Assembly (NCBI RefSeq): GCF_016892625.1
Contig: NZ_JAFEMW010000001.1
Coordinates: forward strand, 62,001 to 126,000
DNA: 64,000 nt
Source of the DNA: Brevibacterium sp. RIT 803
GTDB taxonomy: Bacteria > Actinomycetota > Actinomycetes > Actinomycetales > Brevibacteriaceae
Direction of reading: 5' to 3'
The stretch's first letter is position 1; every line of letters begins with the position of its first letter. A program made the translations under genes and the position numbers. This document shows, piece by piece, positions 44,395-54,684 of the stretch. Below the pieces are notes generated by a model that was given only the letters and a program-made list of their open reading frames with translations, was not told the origin of the DNA and searched no databases.

Positions 44395-46362
44395 TCATTT
44401 CTCCGTCTCTGCCAGACGCCCCAAGCTGCTCTTCACGAGTGCCGAATCCGTCGTCGGCCACATCGTCGGCATCGAGTTCACCAGATAGCCGCCGTAACGA
44501 GCCGAGCGCAGGCGCGAGTCGAGGACCGCGACAACTCCCCTGTCCGAAGTCGATCGGATGAGACGTCCCGCGCCCTGTGCCAGGCGCAGTGCGGCATGAG
44601 TGGCGCTGACGGCCATGAAGCCGTTGACTCCCCGATCGTCGGCGTCTCTCGACCTGGCCTGCATCAATGGGTCATCGGGCCGGGGGAACGGAAGCCTGTC
44701 GATGATGACGAGACGATTGGTCCGACCCGGTACGTCCACGCCCTGCCACAGTGACATGGTGCCGAACAGACAGGCCTGATCATCTGCGGTGAATTGGGAG
44801 ACGAGAGACGGCAGTCCGTCGTCGCCCTGGAGAAGGATCGGAAGGTCCAATTTCGTCCTCAGGTGCTCGGCTGCGGCATTCGCGGCCGCTCGTGAGGAGA
44901 ACAGTCCCAGCGCACCGCCCTTCGATGCGGTGACCAGTGCCTCAAGCTCATCCAGCGCCTGTTCGCTCAGGCCGCTGCGGCCCGGGCGCGGCAGGTGTGC
45001 TGCGACGTAGAGGATGGCCTGCTTGCCATAGTCGAACGGTGATCCCACGTCGAGGCTGTCCCATTTGGGTGCGTCGGGACCGAACAGTCCCAGGGACGCT
45101 GCGACCGCGTCGAAGTTGCCACCCAGTGACAGAGTCGCCGAGGTGGCCACCACCGTTGACTCTTCGAAGATCCCTGACCGCATGGTGCCGGCAACACTCA
45201 ACGGCGCGACCACGAGGTTTGTGGTCTCGCGCTCGCGGAAGGTGCTTCGAGACAGCCATACGACGTCGTTCTTGCCCGGGGAGCAGAACCGCTCGGCGAG
45301 TTCGAAGATCTCCTGGCAGCGGGCCTTGGCCATCTGACGGCCGGCGTCGGAGTCTTCGGTCTTGCCGCCGATGTCGTTGATGATCTGACGAGTGGAGTCA
45401 CGAATCTGGGCCAGCGCGAGGGACAGTGCCTCGCTCATGTTCATGATCAGGCCTTCGCCGACACCGCTCTGGGCCCGTTCGAGTGCCGCAGCCGCTGAAT
45501 CGAGCAGCGCCACGACGCCGTCCTGAACGATCGTGTGCTTGCGCACGGAGCTCGTGGCGGCTGCGAGCATGCTGGTGTTGATCTGACCCGACAGTGCGTT
45601 CGTGACCCTGTCCTTGAGTTCATGGGCCTCGTCGATGATGATGACGTCGTGCTCGGGCAGCACCGCGTTCTCACCGAAGGCGTCGATGGCCAGCAGCGCA
45701 TGGTTGGTCACGACGATGTCGGCCTCGGCCGCGTTGTTGCGGGCCAGCTCTGCGAAGCATTCCGTGTACAGCGGGCAGTTCGACCCGAGGCAGTCGAAGG
45801 CGTTGACGGAGACCTCTGACCACGCCCTGTCGCTGACTCCCGGCAGCAGATCGTCGCGGTCTCCGGTGTCCGTGGTCTTCTCCCACGTGCGAATCCGCTG
45901 GATCTCCTCGCCCAGGCCCGATCGGTCGCTCTGCTTTCGTCCGGCCTCCGCGTCGGCACCGAGGTCGAAGAGCATTCCCTCGCCCTCATCGGGATATCCG
46001 CCGGAGAGCTTGTGTTTGCAGACATAGTTTCGTCGGCCTTTGAGCAGGGCGGCCCTTGGCAGAGGGTCGAGGGTCTTCTTGACTGACTTGAACAGCCGCG
46101 GCAGATCCCTGTGGATGATCTGTGTCTGCAGGGCCAAGGTGGCCGTGGATACGATGACGCGCTTGCCCGTCCGACTGGAGTACTCGGCTGCGGGGACCAG
46201 GTACGCCAAAGATTTTCCTGTGCCCGTGCCGGCCTGGACCAAGAGGTGGATGCCTTTGTCCACTGACGAGGCGACCGCTTCGGCCATCTCTGTCTGACCT
46301 TTCCTGGTCGAGCCGCCGATGGCCCCTACGGCGGACTCGAGCAGATCTTCGACGGTGCTCAC
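44395..46362 (-). CDS. dinG: DinG-family ATP-dependent DNA helicase
   Basis: XPD/DinG-type superfamily 2 helicase of 655 residues. Walker A AGTGTGKS is at 44-51 and DEAH at 244-247. Four cysteines that would hold a 4Fe-4S cluster lie at 115, 191, 196 and 202. The C-terminal motor ends with GAGRLIRS. It unwinds 5'-3' and resolves R-loops or D-loops in related organisms. It overlaps hflX by 4 nt, converges on lexA, and has no SOS box of its own. Confidence 0.92.
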   Translation of the reverse strand: MSTVEDLLESAVGAIGGSTRKGQTEMAEAVASSVDKGIHLLVQAGTGTGKSLAYLVPAAEYSSRTGKRVIVSTATLALQTQIIHRDLPRLFKSVKKTLDPLPRAALLKGRRNYVCKHKLSGGYPDEGEGMLFDLGADAEAGRKQSDRSGLGEEIQRIRTWEKTTDTGDRDDLLPGVSDRAWSEVSVNAFDCLGSNCPLYTECFAELARNNAAEADIVVTNHALLAIDAFGENAVLPEHDVIIIDEAHELKDRVTNALSGQINTSMLAAATSSVRKHTIVQDGVVALLDSAAAALERAQSGVGEGLIMNMSEALSLALAQIRDSTRQIINDIGGKTEDSDAGRQMAKARCQEIFELAERFCSPGKNDVVWLSRSTFRERETTNLVVAPLSVAGTMRSGIFEESTVVATSATLSLGGNFDAVAASLGLFGPDAPKWDSLDVGSPFDYGKQAILYVAAHLPRPGRSGLSEQALDELEALVTASKGGALGLFSSRAAANAAAEHLRTKLDLPILLQGDDGLPSLVSQFTADDQACLFGTMSLWQGVDVPGRTNRLVIIDRLPFPRPDDPLMQARSRDADDRGVNGFMAVSATHAALRLAQGAGRLIRSTSDRGVVAVLDSRLRSARYGGYLVNSMPTMWPTTDSALVKSSLGRLAETEK

Positions 46363-47834
46363 TCGCCGATGACCAGGTCCGGACGTCGGAAGTCGGCGAG
46401 TTCCGCAGCCAGGTCTGCCGGAACCTTCGCCTGCATGGCGGTTCCCTCGGCACCGTGCTCTTCATGCTCGACCGTGCCCAGGGCATAGATCTTCGACACA
46501 AGATCGCCCCGTTCGTAGGGAACGAGCACTGTGACGTCGATGTTCGGCGAAGGCAGCATCGCCTCGATCGTTTCGACGAGCTCGGCGACTCCGTCCGTGG
46601 TCACGGCGGAGACGAATCTCGCTTCCGGGTACTCGGCGTGGAGTCCAGTCACCACTGCTTCATCGGCGATATCGGCTTTGTTGAAGACGAGGAGTTCGGG
46701 GATGTCTCCCGTGTCGACGTCTTTGAGCACTTCCCGGACGGCGTGGATCTGTCCGTGCGGATCGGGGTGCGAGGCATCAACGATGTGCAGAAGCAGATCC
46801 GAATCCGAGGCCTCTTCCAATGTCGACCGGAACGCTTCGACCAGTTGGTGCGGAAGGTTCCGAACGAAACCGACGGTGTCTGTGTAGGTGAAGGTGATGC
46901 CGTCAGCGGTGCGGGACTGTCTGACGGTCGGATCCAGGGTCGCGAAGAGCGCGTTCTGGACCATCACCTCGGCGTCGGTGAGCTGGTTGAGCAGTGAGGA
47001 CTTGCCGGCGTTGGTGTAGCCGACGATTGCCACTGAGGGGATGTGATTGCGGGCGCGGTTCTTCCGTTTCGTGTCCCTCGACGGGGCCATCGCGGTGATC
47101 TGTCGGCGCAGCTTGGACATTCTGGTCCTGATCCGACGGCGGTCGAGTTCGATCTTCGTCTCACCGGGACCGCGGGAACCGATTCCGGCACCGCCGGCAA
47201 CTCGGCCACCCGCTTGTCGGGACAGTGACTCGCCCCAACCGCGCAGGCGCGGCAGGAGGTATTCGAGCTGAGCCAGTTCGACCTGAGCCTTGCCTTCTCG
47301 GGACTTCGCGTGCTGAGCGAAGATGTCGAGGATGAGAGCGACACGATCGACGACCTTGACCTTGATGACGTCTTCGAGTCCGCGTCGTTGGCTGGGCGCG
47401 AGTTCGGAGTCGATGATCACGGTGTCAGCACCCACGGAGGCAACGATCTCGGCCAGTTCGGCCGCCTTGCCCTTGCCGAGGTAGGTGCCGGGGTCCGGGG
47501 TCTCACGTCGTTGGATGATCGCGTCGAGGACCTCAGATCCTGCGGTCTCTGCGAGGGCGGCGAGCTCCCTGATCGAGTTCTCGGCATCGGCCTGTGTCGT
47601 ATTCCACAGTCCTGCAAGGACGACCTTCTCCAGGCGGACCTGGCGGTATTCGACCTCAGTGATGTCTTCGAGTTCGGTCGACAGGCCAGCGACTCGTTTG
47701 AGTGCGGCTCTCTCAGCCAGATCGAACTGCGAGGCATCGTCGACGTTTGCTTCGTTGGTGCCCAGCGCCTGGGCGCCTCGTGCGAGAACGCGGTCGAGCA
47801 TCGCGTCCCGACGTTCTTTGTCAGTGGACGTCAT
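46359..47834 (-). CDS. hflX: GTPase HflX
   Basis: Ribosome-associated GTPase of 491 residues that splits stalled 70S ribosomes. The N-terminal HflX domain (about 75-255) includes LGKGKAAELAE and the Gly-rich linker RVAGGAGIGSRGPGE. The G domain has G1 VGYTNAGKSS, G3 in DTVGFVRNLP and G4 NKAD. The first 65 residues are an actinobacterial extension. AAAGGA precedes ATG 47834. Confidence 0.96.
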   Translation of the reverse strand: MTSTDKERRDAMLDRVLARGAQALGTNEANVDDASQFDLAERAALKRVAGLSTELEDITEVEYRQVRLEKVVLAGLWNTTQADAENSIRELAALAETAGSEVLDAIIQRRETPDPGTYLGKGKAAELAEIVASVGADTVIIDSELAPSQRRGLEDVIKVKVVDRVALILDIFAQHAKSREGKAQVELAQLEYLLPRLRGWGESLSRQAGGRVAGGAGIGSRGPGETKIELDRRRIRTRMSKLRRQITAMAPSRDTKRKNRARNHIPSVAIVGYTNAGKSSLLNQLTDAEVMVQNALFATLDPTVRQSRTADGITFTYTDTVGFVRNLPHQLVEAFRSTLEEASDSDLLLHIVDASHPDPHGQIHAVREVLKDVDTGDIPELLVFNKADIADEAVVTGLHAEYPEARFVSAVTTDGVAELVETIEAMLPSPNIDVTVLVPYERGDLVSKIYALGTVEHEEHGAEGTAMQAKVPADLAAELADFRRPDLVIGE

Positions 47835-47930
47835 TCATTCCTTTGTTCGCTTCCACTCTCTGCGGCACTGCTGCCGCGGAGAGTTTCCTCTCAGATGAAA
47901 GAGGTGTCCATCAATTCTCCCACAGCCGTC

Positions 47931-47936
47931 TAGACT
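47931..47936 (+). promoter_or_regulatory. Leaderless promoter -10 box of the methyltransferase gene
   Basis: TAGACT, gtaacg, then GTG 47943, the same arrangement as in front of hisC. Confidence 0.6.
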
Positions 47937-47942
47937 GTAACG

Positions 47943-48557
47943 GTGTCAGAGCACTATTTCACGCAATCGCCCAGCAGCGAGGCCAAAACACGCGAGCTCT
48001 CACTGAACCTCGCGAGCCATGAAGTCACGGTCGAGACCGTCTCGGGGACCTTCTCCCCCACCCGCTTGGACCTGGGAACCGCAGTTCTGCTGCGACATCT
48101 GCCGGTGCCAGAGCCGGGTGACATCCTCGATCTGGGCTGCGGCTGGGGCCCCATTTCCTTAGACGCTGCGCTGAGTGCCGAGGACGCCGAGGTCGATGTC
48201 AGGGTGTGGGCACTCGACGTCAATTCCCGATCCCTTGACGCCACTGCCAAGAACGCGAAGCGTCTCGGACTGAAATCGATCCGTCCCGTCACCGCCGAAG
48301 AGATCCCATCGGACCTGCAGTTCAGTGCGATCCGTTCGAATCCGCCGATCAGGGTTGGCAAGGAGGCTCTGCATGAGCTGCTGACCACCTGGCTGCCGCG
48401 GCTGGCTCCCGGCGGGCGTGCCGATCTCGTCGTGTCCAAGAACCTCGGTGCGGACTCGCTCCAGAAGTGGCTCATCGAGACTCTGGGAAGTGGATTCAGC
48501 GTCGTTCGCACCGGATCATCGAAGGGTTACCGGGTCCTCACCGTCGACCGCGACTGA
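47943..48557 (+). CDS. Class I SAM-dependent methyltransferase, RsmC-like
   Basis: Methyltransferase of 204 residues. The SAM-binding motif is ILDLGCGWGPISL (about 62-74), and the amino-methylating motif appears as SNPPIRVGKE (about 138-147), the (N/D)PP(F/I) signature of N2-guanine rRNA methyltransferases RsmC/RsmD. Only one domain is present, so it is shorter than E. coli RsmC. Its place between hflX and dapF is conserved in actinobacteria. A 16S rRNA G methylation role is likely. Confidence 0.88.
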   Translation: MSEHYFTQSPSSEAKTRELSLNLASHEVTVETVSGTFSPTRLDLGTAVLLRHLPVPEPGDILDLGCGWGPISLDAALSAEDAEVDVRVWALDVNSRSLDATAKNAKRLGLKSIRPVTAEEIPSDLQFSAIRSNPPIRVGKEALHELLTTWLPRLAPGGRADLVVSKNLGADSLQKWLIETLGSGFSVVRTGSSKGYRVLTVDRD

Positions 48558-48605
48558 TCGCCGCGTCGGTGTGGTCGGCTGGAGTTCATCGGCACCTGGA
48601 GCGTG

Positions 48606-49601
48606 TCAGCTGATTGTGCCGCTGGCGACCAGGACTGCCGGACCGGAGAGGGTGACGCTGCCGCGTGTACCATCCTCATTCGGGGTGATGCCGATGCGCA
48701 GCTGGCCCCCGGGAACATCCACCCGCCATTGCAGAGGCGATGCCGGACCTGCCCAGTGGTGCGCGGCGATGGCAGCAGCACAGGCCCCTGTACCGCAGGA
48801 GCGAGTCTCGCCGACTCCGCGTTCGAACACCCTCATGCGCAGGGCACCCTCTCCCCCGGCCACATCGCTGCGCGCAGGTTCCATCACGATGTATTCGATA
48901 TTCGACCCCTGCGGCGGTACCGGGTCGAGGACAGGTGCATCCCGCAGCTCAGCACTGTCGAGCTCAGCCGACTCCGCGAGTGCGACCACGGTGTGAGGGT
49001 TTCCCGTCTCGACCCGCATGCCGGGACGGGGCACTTCGATGCCGGACGTCGAAACCAGCACGTCATCGCTGTCATCGAGAGACCACTCGCCCATGTCGAT
49101 CATGTACCAGGCGTCGTCTGCGGAGCCGGGCAGCGTCCGCCCTGCCGGTGCTGTCGCAGAGGAGTCTCCGGTCTGCTTGCCCAGTGCCGGGTTGAGGACA
49201 GTGCGCACGGTCTTGATGCCATCACGCGTGCCGACGAGGATCTCTCTGGCGTCAGCCGCGACTCGTCCGGTCGTCACGAGCACGTGGGCGAAGACTCGCA
49301 CTCCGTTGCCGCACATCTCGGAGAGGCTGCCGTCGTGGTTGTAGTAGTCCATGAACCATTCGGCTCCGGCCTCGGCCTGTTCCTGGGCACCGGGAATCCC
49401 GCTGCTTGCGGAGCGGACGATGCGGATGACCCCGTCGCTGCCCAGTCCCGAGCGACGATCGGCTAGGAGCGCGATCGTCTCCGGATGCATCTCCAGATCA
49501 CTGTCATCGTCGGCCAAGAGGACGAAGTCGTTCTGTGTGCCGTGGCCCTTGATGAAAACAGTGTCTGCGATGTCGGCGAATGGTGACTGGGGGGAACTCA
49601 T
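48606..49601 (-). CDS. dapF: Diaminopimelate epimerase
   Basis: PLP-independent racemase of 331 residues that converts LL- to meso-diaminopimelate for lysine and peptidoglycan. Both catalytic cysteines are present in EMCGNGVRVF and SCGTGACAAA. It is longer than the usual 270-300 residues because of insertions near 145-190. It starts 6 nt after TAGGAT and therefore appears leaderless, separate from miaA 86 bp upstream. Confidence 0.96.
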   Translation of the reverse strand: MSSPQSPFADIADTVFIKGHGTQNDFVLLADDDSDLEMHPETIALLADRRSGLGSDGVIRIVRSASSGIPGAQEQAEAGAEWFMDYYNHDGSLSEMCGNGVRVFAHVLVTTGRVAADAREILVGTRDGIKTVRTVLNPALGKQTGDSSATAPAGRTLPGSADDAWYMIDMGEWSLDDSDDVLVSTSGIEVPRPGMRVETGNPHTVVALAESAELDSAELRDAPVLDPVPPQGSNIEYIVMEPARSDVAGGEGALRMRVFERGVGETRSCGTGACAAAIAAHHWAGPASPLQWRVDVPGGQLRIGITPNEDGTRGSVTLSGPAVLVASGTIS

Positions 49602-49607
49602 GGTCTC

Positions 49608-49613
49608 ATCCTA
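49608..49613 (-). promoter_or_regulatory. Leaderless promoter -10 box of dapF
   Basis: TAGGAT, gagacc, ATG 49601. Confidence 0.5.
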
Positions 49614-49687
49614 TCGGTGACAGACCCGCACGTGGCACAGTCGGCATTCAGCTCTCGTGGACTATCTCCAACCCGCGTGAACTGCCT

Positions 49688-50644
49688 TCAGCTCTCGGGA
49701 CCTGCCGTGTCTGCGATGGTCGCTGTCGTGTCTGCAAGGACGTTGAGTGCTTTGGCCGCATTGGCCTCGTGGTCACCGGCAGTCGCGTCGATCCAAGCGA
49801 TGCGCGGGTCTCTGCGAAACCAGGTGTCCTGTCGGCGGGCGAACTGCCGAGTCCTGATCGTCGTCTGCTCTTGGGCGGCGTCTCTGTCGAGTTCGCCGAC
49901 CAGATACTTCTGGATCTGTGCGTATCCGATGGCACGGGACGCGGTCCTGCCTTCGGCCAGACCACAATCGAGGAGATTGCGCACCTCGTCGACCCATCCT
50001 TCCTCCCACATGATTCCCACCCGGGTCGCAATTCTTTCGTGCAGCGTCGTACGCTCGACGCTCAGTCCCAGGTGAAGAGTCGGTTCGATTGCCTGGTAGT
50101 CGGGCAGTTGAGCGCTGAAAGGGCGTCCGGTCAACTCGATCACTTCGAGGGCACGCACGATGCGTCGGGAGTCATTGGGTGTGATCTTCGCAGCCGCGGC
50201 CGGGTCGACCTCCTGCAGATGCCGGTGTTTGCCCCAGCGATCGGCTTCGACCTCCGATTCGATCCGCGCCCGAACCTCGGCGTCGGTGCCGGGAAACTCC
50301 ATCAGATCGGTCGCTGCACGCGCGTACAGTCCTGACCCACCCACAAGGATGGGACGTTTCCCCCTGGCACGAATGTCGGCGATGGCCTCACGAGACTGTC
50401 GTTGAAATGTCTGCACATTCGCTTCTTCACGAACGTCGAGGATGTCGATGAGGTGGTGGGCGATCCCCCGCCGCTGGCCGGCCGGGAGCTTGGCGGTGCC
50501 GATGTCCATACCCCGGTAGAACTGCATGGAGTCCGTGTTGACGATCTCCCCGCCGAGGTGTTCGGCCAGGTTGAGCGCGAGATCTGATTTGCCTGTGGCT
50601 GTGGCTCCGGCGATCGTGATGATCGGCTGGTCGGCTGTACTCAA
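49688..50644 (-). CDS. miaA: tRNA dimethylallyltransferase
   Basis: Enzyme of 318 residues that transfers a dimethylallyl group to A37 of tRNAs reading UNN codons. The P-loop GATATGKSDLA is at about 13-23; DSMQFYRGMDIGTAK and VGGSGLYARA are typical of the family. It acts before MiaB, whose gene lies two genes upstream in the same cluster. The intervening hypothetical gene ends 12 nt before the miaA start. Confidence 0.96.
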   Translation of the reverse strand: MSTADQPIITIAGATATGKSDLALNLAEHLGGEIVNTDSMQFYRGMDIGTAKLPAGQRRGIAHHLIDILDVREEANVQTFQRQSREAIADIRARGKRPILVGGSGLYARAATDLMEFPGTDAEVRARIESEVEADRWGKHRHLQEVDPAAAAKITPNDSRRIVRALEVIELTGRPFSAQLPDYQAIEPTLHLGLSVERTTLHERIATRVGIMWEEGWVDEVRNLLDCGLAEGRTASRAIGYAQIQKYLVGELDRDAAQEQTTIRTRQFARRQDTWFRRDPRIAWIDATAGDHEANAAKALNVLADTTATIADTAGPES

Positions 50645-50656
50645 GTGTGGCTCATT

Positions 50657-51310
50657 TCAGTACGTCCCGGTCCCGCACAGCGAACGAACCTCGTGGACGC
50701 TCTCGTCGAAGACGGTGGTGAACGAATAGTCGCGAACTCCATGAGCCCGCATGTGTACGGCGGCGGCATCGAGGAGGTCGAGATCGGCGTGGACGTCGGC
50801 TGCCCCAGCGATCGCAGCAGAGACCGCGCCGATATCGCCGACGTGGAGTGAGCGAACGATCCTGTCATCGGCCTCCGCAGCCTGGGGCACGGGGGCCAAT
50901 GGGGCGTTGTCCGAGGCTGCGGCGGACAGGTCCATGGGTACCAGCAGGTCGTCGCTGCTGCCCAGCGGGCCGATTCGAACCCCGGTAGCGTGGGCGTGGA
51001 GGAGTGCCACGGCGATGGCAGGATGCGCGGATTCGCAGTCTGCACGGCGGGCAGGGCTGAGTTCGGACACAGCCTGAACCCAGTCCTCGCCTTCGAGCAG
51101 CTCATTCGTGCGGGTGTCGATGCCTCGATCGATCCCCGATCCCCCGAGGCCTGCCAAGAGTGGCAGTCCACTGACCGGCAGTGCCCACGACGCCTGGGTC
51201 TGCAGACAGGACTCGATCGACGTTCGCAGCGCTACGGCTGTGGCGGCCTCTGCCAGGTCAACGCCGGCCAGGAGGATCGGGGTCGCCGGGATGATCGCAA
51301 AGGAGCGCAT
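50657..51310 (-). CDS. Conserved actinobacterial protein between miaB and miaA
   Basis: Protein of 217 residues, Ala-rich, starting MRSFAIIPATPILLAGVD. ATG 51310 is 1 nt after the miaB stop, which favours it over the longer frame to 51481 that runs into miaB. A counterpart of unknown function occupies the same place in mycobacteria. The N-terminus AIIPATPILL and the overall length suggest a LigB-like (class III extradiol dioxygenase fold) protein, but no complete metal site is visible. A link to tRNA modification is suggested only by position. Confidence 0.78.
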   Translation of the reverse strand: MRSFAIIPATPILLAGVDLAEAATAVALRTSIESCLQTQASWALPVSGLPLLAGLGGSGIDRGIDTRTNELLEGEDWVQAVSELSPARRADCESAHPAIAVALLHAHATGVRIGPLGSSDDLLVPMDLSAAASDNAPLAPVPQAAEADDRIVRSLHVGDIGAVSAAIAGAADVHADLDLLDAAAVHMRAHGVRDYSFTTVFDESVHEVRSLCGTGTY

Positions 51311-51311
51311 C

Positions 51312-52808
51312 TCAGTTGCGGAGGCGAATAGTCGGCATGCCAAGGTTGGTGGATCCAGCGCTCGTCTGGCCCGGCGCCGGGGCTCCGCAGCTGTCCGCCT
51401 GGGCGCGGTCATAGGCATCGCCTGCTCGGGACGATCGCACGCCGAAGCCCGAGTCGGCCAAGAGGAAGAAGGGTTTGGCATCTGTCACGGTAGCGGTGAC
51501 GAAGTCACCGGGACGTGGCATGGACGCTCCTTGCGGGATTCCGACATGGACGAGTCGATTGTCCGCGGATCGGCCGGTCAGTCGTGGTGAGTCGTCATGA
51601 GGTCTGGTCGTGACGAGGACTTCGACCTCTCGACCGATCTGTGCTGTGTTCTCCTCCCAGGAGATCTCATCCTGCAGGGCCGTCAGCCGCTCGAAGCGTT
51701 CCTGCACGATGTGCTTGGGCACCTGATCGTCCATCGTGGCGGCAGGAGTGCCTGGTCGTATGGAGTACTGGAAGGTGAATGCCTGCGAGAAGCGCGCACG
51801 ACGGACGATGTCCATGGTGCCCAGGAAGTCCTCTTCGGTCTCTCCGGGAAATCCGACGATGATGTCGGTGGTGATCGCTGCGTGCGGGATCTTCTCGCGC
51901 ACGGAATCCAGGATGCGCATGAATCTGCTGGTGCGGTAGGACCTGCGCATCGATTTGAGGATCGTGTCGGACCCGGACTGCAGCGGCATGTGGAGCTGCG
52001 GCATCACGGTCGGCGTCTCTGCCATGGCATCGATGACATCGTCGGAGAATGATGCAGGATGTGGACTGGTGAAACGCACACGTTCGATGCCCTCCACGTT
52101 GCCCACGGCGCGCAGCAGTTTCGCGAATGCGCCTTTGTCCCTGAATTCTGCGCCGTAGGAGTTCACGTTCTGGCCCAGAAGCGTGACTTCGACGACTCCG
52201 TCGGCGACGAGCGCTTCGACCTCGGCCAAGATGTCGCCGGGCCTGCGGTCCTTCTCCTTGCCGCGGAGGCTGGGAACGATGCAGAACGTGCAGGAATTGT
52301 TGCATCCGACCGAGATCGACACCCACCCTGAATGCTGCGACTCGCGTCGACTGGGCAGGGTCGACGGGAAGACGTCGAGGCTCTCGAGGATCTCGACCTG
52401 GGCTTCCTGGTTGTGTCGGGCTCGTTCGAGCAGCGCCGGCAGTGATCCCATGTTGTGGGTGCCGAAGACGACGTCGACCCAGGGGGCCTTCTTGACGATC
52501 GTGTCCCGGTCCTTCTGCGCCATGCAGCCGCCGACGGCAATCTGGAAATCGGGGTTGCGTTCCTTGACGTGGGCGAGCTGACCGAGGTTTCCGTAGAGGC
52601 GATTGTCCGCGTTTTCACGCACCGCGCAGGTGTTGAAGACAATGACATCGGCTTGGTCATCGGTGTCTGCAGGAACATAGCCCGCGTCATCGAGAAGTCC
52701 GGAGAGCCGTTCGGAATCGTGGACATTCATCTGACAGCCGTAGGTCTTCACCTCGTAGCTGCGAGGTGATTTCTCGGTGGAGGCGGGGGCATCAATCAGT
52801 TCAGTCAT
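51312..52808 (-). CDS. miaB: tRNA-2-methylthio-N6-dimethylallyladenosine synthase
   Basis: Radical-SAM methylthiotransferase of 498 residues. The N-terminal domain holds Cys25, Cys61 and Cys95 for one 4Fe-4S cluster; the radical-SAM cluster uses Cys169, Cys173 and Cys176 (CNNSCTFC). A TRAM RNA-binding domain follows at about 380-450, then a tail of about 45 residues that is not conserved. Start ATG 52808 lies 9 nt after TAGAAT, so the leader is only a few bases long. Confidence 0.96.
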   Translation of the reverse strand: MTELIDAPASTEKSPRSYEVKTYGCQMNVHDSERLSGLLDDAGYVPADTDDQADVIVFNTCAVRENADNRLYGNLGQLAHVKERNPDFQIAVGGCMAQKDRDTIVKKAPWVDVVFGTHNMGSLPALLERARHNQEAQVEILESLDVFPSTLPSRRESQHSGWVSISVGCNNSCTFCIVPSLRGKEKDRRPGDILAEVEALVADGVVEVTLLGQNVNSYGAEFRDKGAFAKLLRAVGNVEGIERVRFTSPHPASFSDDVIDAMAETPTVMPQLHMPLQSGSDTILKSMRRSYRTSRFMRILDSVREKIPHAAITTDIIVGFPGETEEDFLGTMDIVRRARFSQAFTFQYSIRPGTPAATMDDQVPKHIVQERFERLTALQDEISWEENTAQIGREVEVLVTTRPHDDSPRLTGRSADNRLVHVGIPQGASMPRPGDFVTATVTDAKPFFLLADSGFGVRSSRAGDAYDRAQADSCGAPAPGQTSAGSTNLGMPTIRLRN

Positions 52809-52847
52809 GGCGCAACTATTCTAGCTGTTGTCTGTCATCGGCGTCGT

Positions 52848-53591
52848 TCAGTCCTCGGCGAGGACTTCGCGTGTCACTTTCAGACAGACTGAGGAGGCAA
52901 ATCCGCGTCGGGCGAGCATACCCAGGATTCGACGTTCGCGGACTTCGTAGTCCAGTCCTCGTGTCGATGCGGCCTTCTTCTCGGCTACTTGGCGGGCGAG
53001 GTCATCTTCCCCGTCCACATCTTCGACGGCGTCGGAGACGATCTCTGCGGTCAATCCCTTTTTGCTCAGTTCTCGTTTGAGAGCCGATCGGGAGAGCTTG
53101 CGTCGTTCACGGTGAGCGCGCACGTAGCGGTGAGCAAATTCCTCGTCATCAAGGAGACGGGACTTCTGCAGTTTGGCAATGAGCTCATCGACGGCCTCCG
53201 GCTGGAAATCACGTTTGAGCAGTTTGTCGCGCAGTTCGCCGCTGGCATGGTCGCGCATGGCCAACATATTCATGGCCGTCTTCTTCGCCTTCGCGTATGA
53301 GGCGTCGAAGTCCTCGGGCTCATCATCGTCAAGTGACAGCGCGTCAGCGAATGAAGGAGCATCCACGGGAGACATGAGACTCGACGACAGCGAATGGCCC
53401 GGGCCAGAGCTGGCCTCAGCGAAGTACTCCGACTCCCCCTCGGCATGCCGCTGGTCGATCTCGATAATGGCCTCGCGCAGCTTGTCCAGCTTCGCGGTCG
53501 GCGCATCTGATCTCGCCGAGTCTCCCCCGCGGGGTCGCGACTCGGCGAGGTCGCTGTCGCGATCAAGCGGCTCAGGAGACTTCGACGTCAT
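52848..53591 (-). CDS. recX: Regulatory protein RecX
   Basis: RecA modulator of 247 residues. The C-terminal 155 residues are the three-helix-repeat RecX domain ([19 protein letters not shown] ... [14 protein letters not shown]). The N-terminal 90 residues are acidic and low in complexity, longer than in most RecX. ATG 53591 lies inside the end of recA, overlapping it by 20 nt, so translation is coupled; the frame could open at 53660 but this would intrude further into recA. RecX usually limits RecA filament growth. Confidence 0.9.
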   Translation of the reverse strand: MTSKSPEPLDRDSDLAESRPRGGDSARSDAPTAKLDKLREAIIEIDQRHAEGESEYFAEASSGPGHSLSSSLMSPVDAPSFADALSLDDDEPEDFDASYAKAKKTAMNMLAMRDHASGELRDKLLKRDFQPEAVDELIAKLQKSRLLDDEEFAHRYVRAHRERRKLSRSALKRELSKKGLTAEIVSDAVEDVDGEDDLARQVAEKKAASTRGLDYEVRERRILGMLARRGFASSVCLKVTREVLAED

Positions 53592-54684
53592 CCGATTTCG
53601 AGCTCTCTGCTGCGGTGTCGTCAAGCTGGTCGACCTCTGCCTCGGCCTCGGGCTCGTCAACCTTGATCAGACCCATCTTGTGCTTGATCTTGAGTTCGAT
53701 CTCCTCGGCCAGGCCTGGGTTGTCGCTGAGGAAGGTTCGCACCTTCTCCTTGCCCTGCCCGAGTTGGTCGCCGTCGTAGGTGAACCAGGATCCGGATTTG
53801 CGGATGATGCCGTTGTCGACGCCCATATCGATGAGGCTGCCTTCGCGGGAGATTCCGTGACCGTAGATGATGTCGAACTCGGCCTGCTTGAACGGCGGTG
53901 CGATCTTGTTCTTGACGATCTTGGCACGGGTTCTGTTGCCGACCGCTTCCGTGCCCTCTTTCAGGGTCTCGATGCGTCGCACGTCGATGCGCACGGAGGC
54001 GTAGAACTTCAGAGCCTTACCACCGGAGGTGGTCTCTGGTGAGCCGAAGAAGACACCGACCTTCTCACGCAGCTGGTTGATGAAGATCGCGGTGGTCTTC
54101 GACTGGGACAGTGCGCCCGCGATCTTGCGCAGGGCCTGTGACATCAGTCGTGCCTGGAGGCCCACGTGACTGTCGCCCATCTCGCCTTCGATCTCAGCCT
54201 TCGGAACGAGAGCCGCGACGGAGTCGATGACGATGACGTCGAGGGCTCCGGAGCGGATGAGCATGTCTGCGATTTCGAGTGCCTGCTCACCGGTGTCCGG
54301 CTGAGACACGAGCAGCTGGTCGGTGTCGACGCCGAGCTTCTTCGCGTATTCAGGGTCGAGTGCGTGCTCAGCATCGATGAAAGCCGCGATTCCGCCGGTC
54401 TTCTGCGCATTGGCGACAGCGTGCAGAGCCACTGTGGTCTTACCCGAGGATTCCGGGCCGTAGATCTCGACGACGCGGCCGCGCGGCAGGCCCCCGATGC
54501 CCAATGCGACGTCGAGTGCGATGGAACCGGTGGGGATGCAGGCGATCGGTTCGCGAACGCCTTCGCCCAGACGCATGATTGCGCCCTTGCCGTAGTTGCG
54601 ATCGATCTGTCCCAACGCGGCGTCAAGCGCCTTCGACTTATCTCCGCCGGTCGGGATCTGCAGGTTCTTCGGTGTACGAGCCAT
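53572..54684 (-). CDS. recA: Recombinase RecA
   Basis: RecA of 370 residues. The P-loop GPESSGKT is at 76-83, the L1/L2 loops and the motif for coprotease activity are intact, and the acidic C-terminal tail (about 345-370) is typical. It pairs homologous DNA and activates LexA self-cleavage. An SOS box lies 146 bp upstream. It is transcribed with recX. Confidence 0.98.
   Translation of the reverse strand: MARTPKNLQIPTGGDKSKALDAALGQIDRNYGKGAIMRLGEGVREPIACIPTGSIALDVALGIGGLPRGRVVEIYGPESSGKTTVALHAVANAQKTGGIAAFIDAEHALDPEYAKKLGVDTDQLLVSQPDTGEQALEIADMLIRSGALDVIVIDSVAALVPKAEIEGEMGDSHVGLQARLMSQALRKIAGALSQSKTTAIFINQLREKVGVFFGSPETTSGGKALKFYASVRIDVRRIETLKEGTEAVGNRTRAKIVKNKIAPPFKQAEFDIIYGHGISREGSLIDMGVDNGIIRKSGSWFTYDGDQLGQGKEKVRTFLSDNPGLAEEIELKIKHKMGLIKVDEPEAEAEVDQLDDTAAESSKSDDVEVS

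Noticed and set aside
50961..50985. tRNA T-arm-like string (gattcgaacccc)
   Set aside because: It lies inside the conserved coding gene between miaB and miaA and no acceptor or anticodon stem can be built around it.
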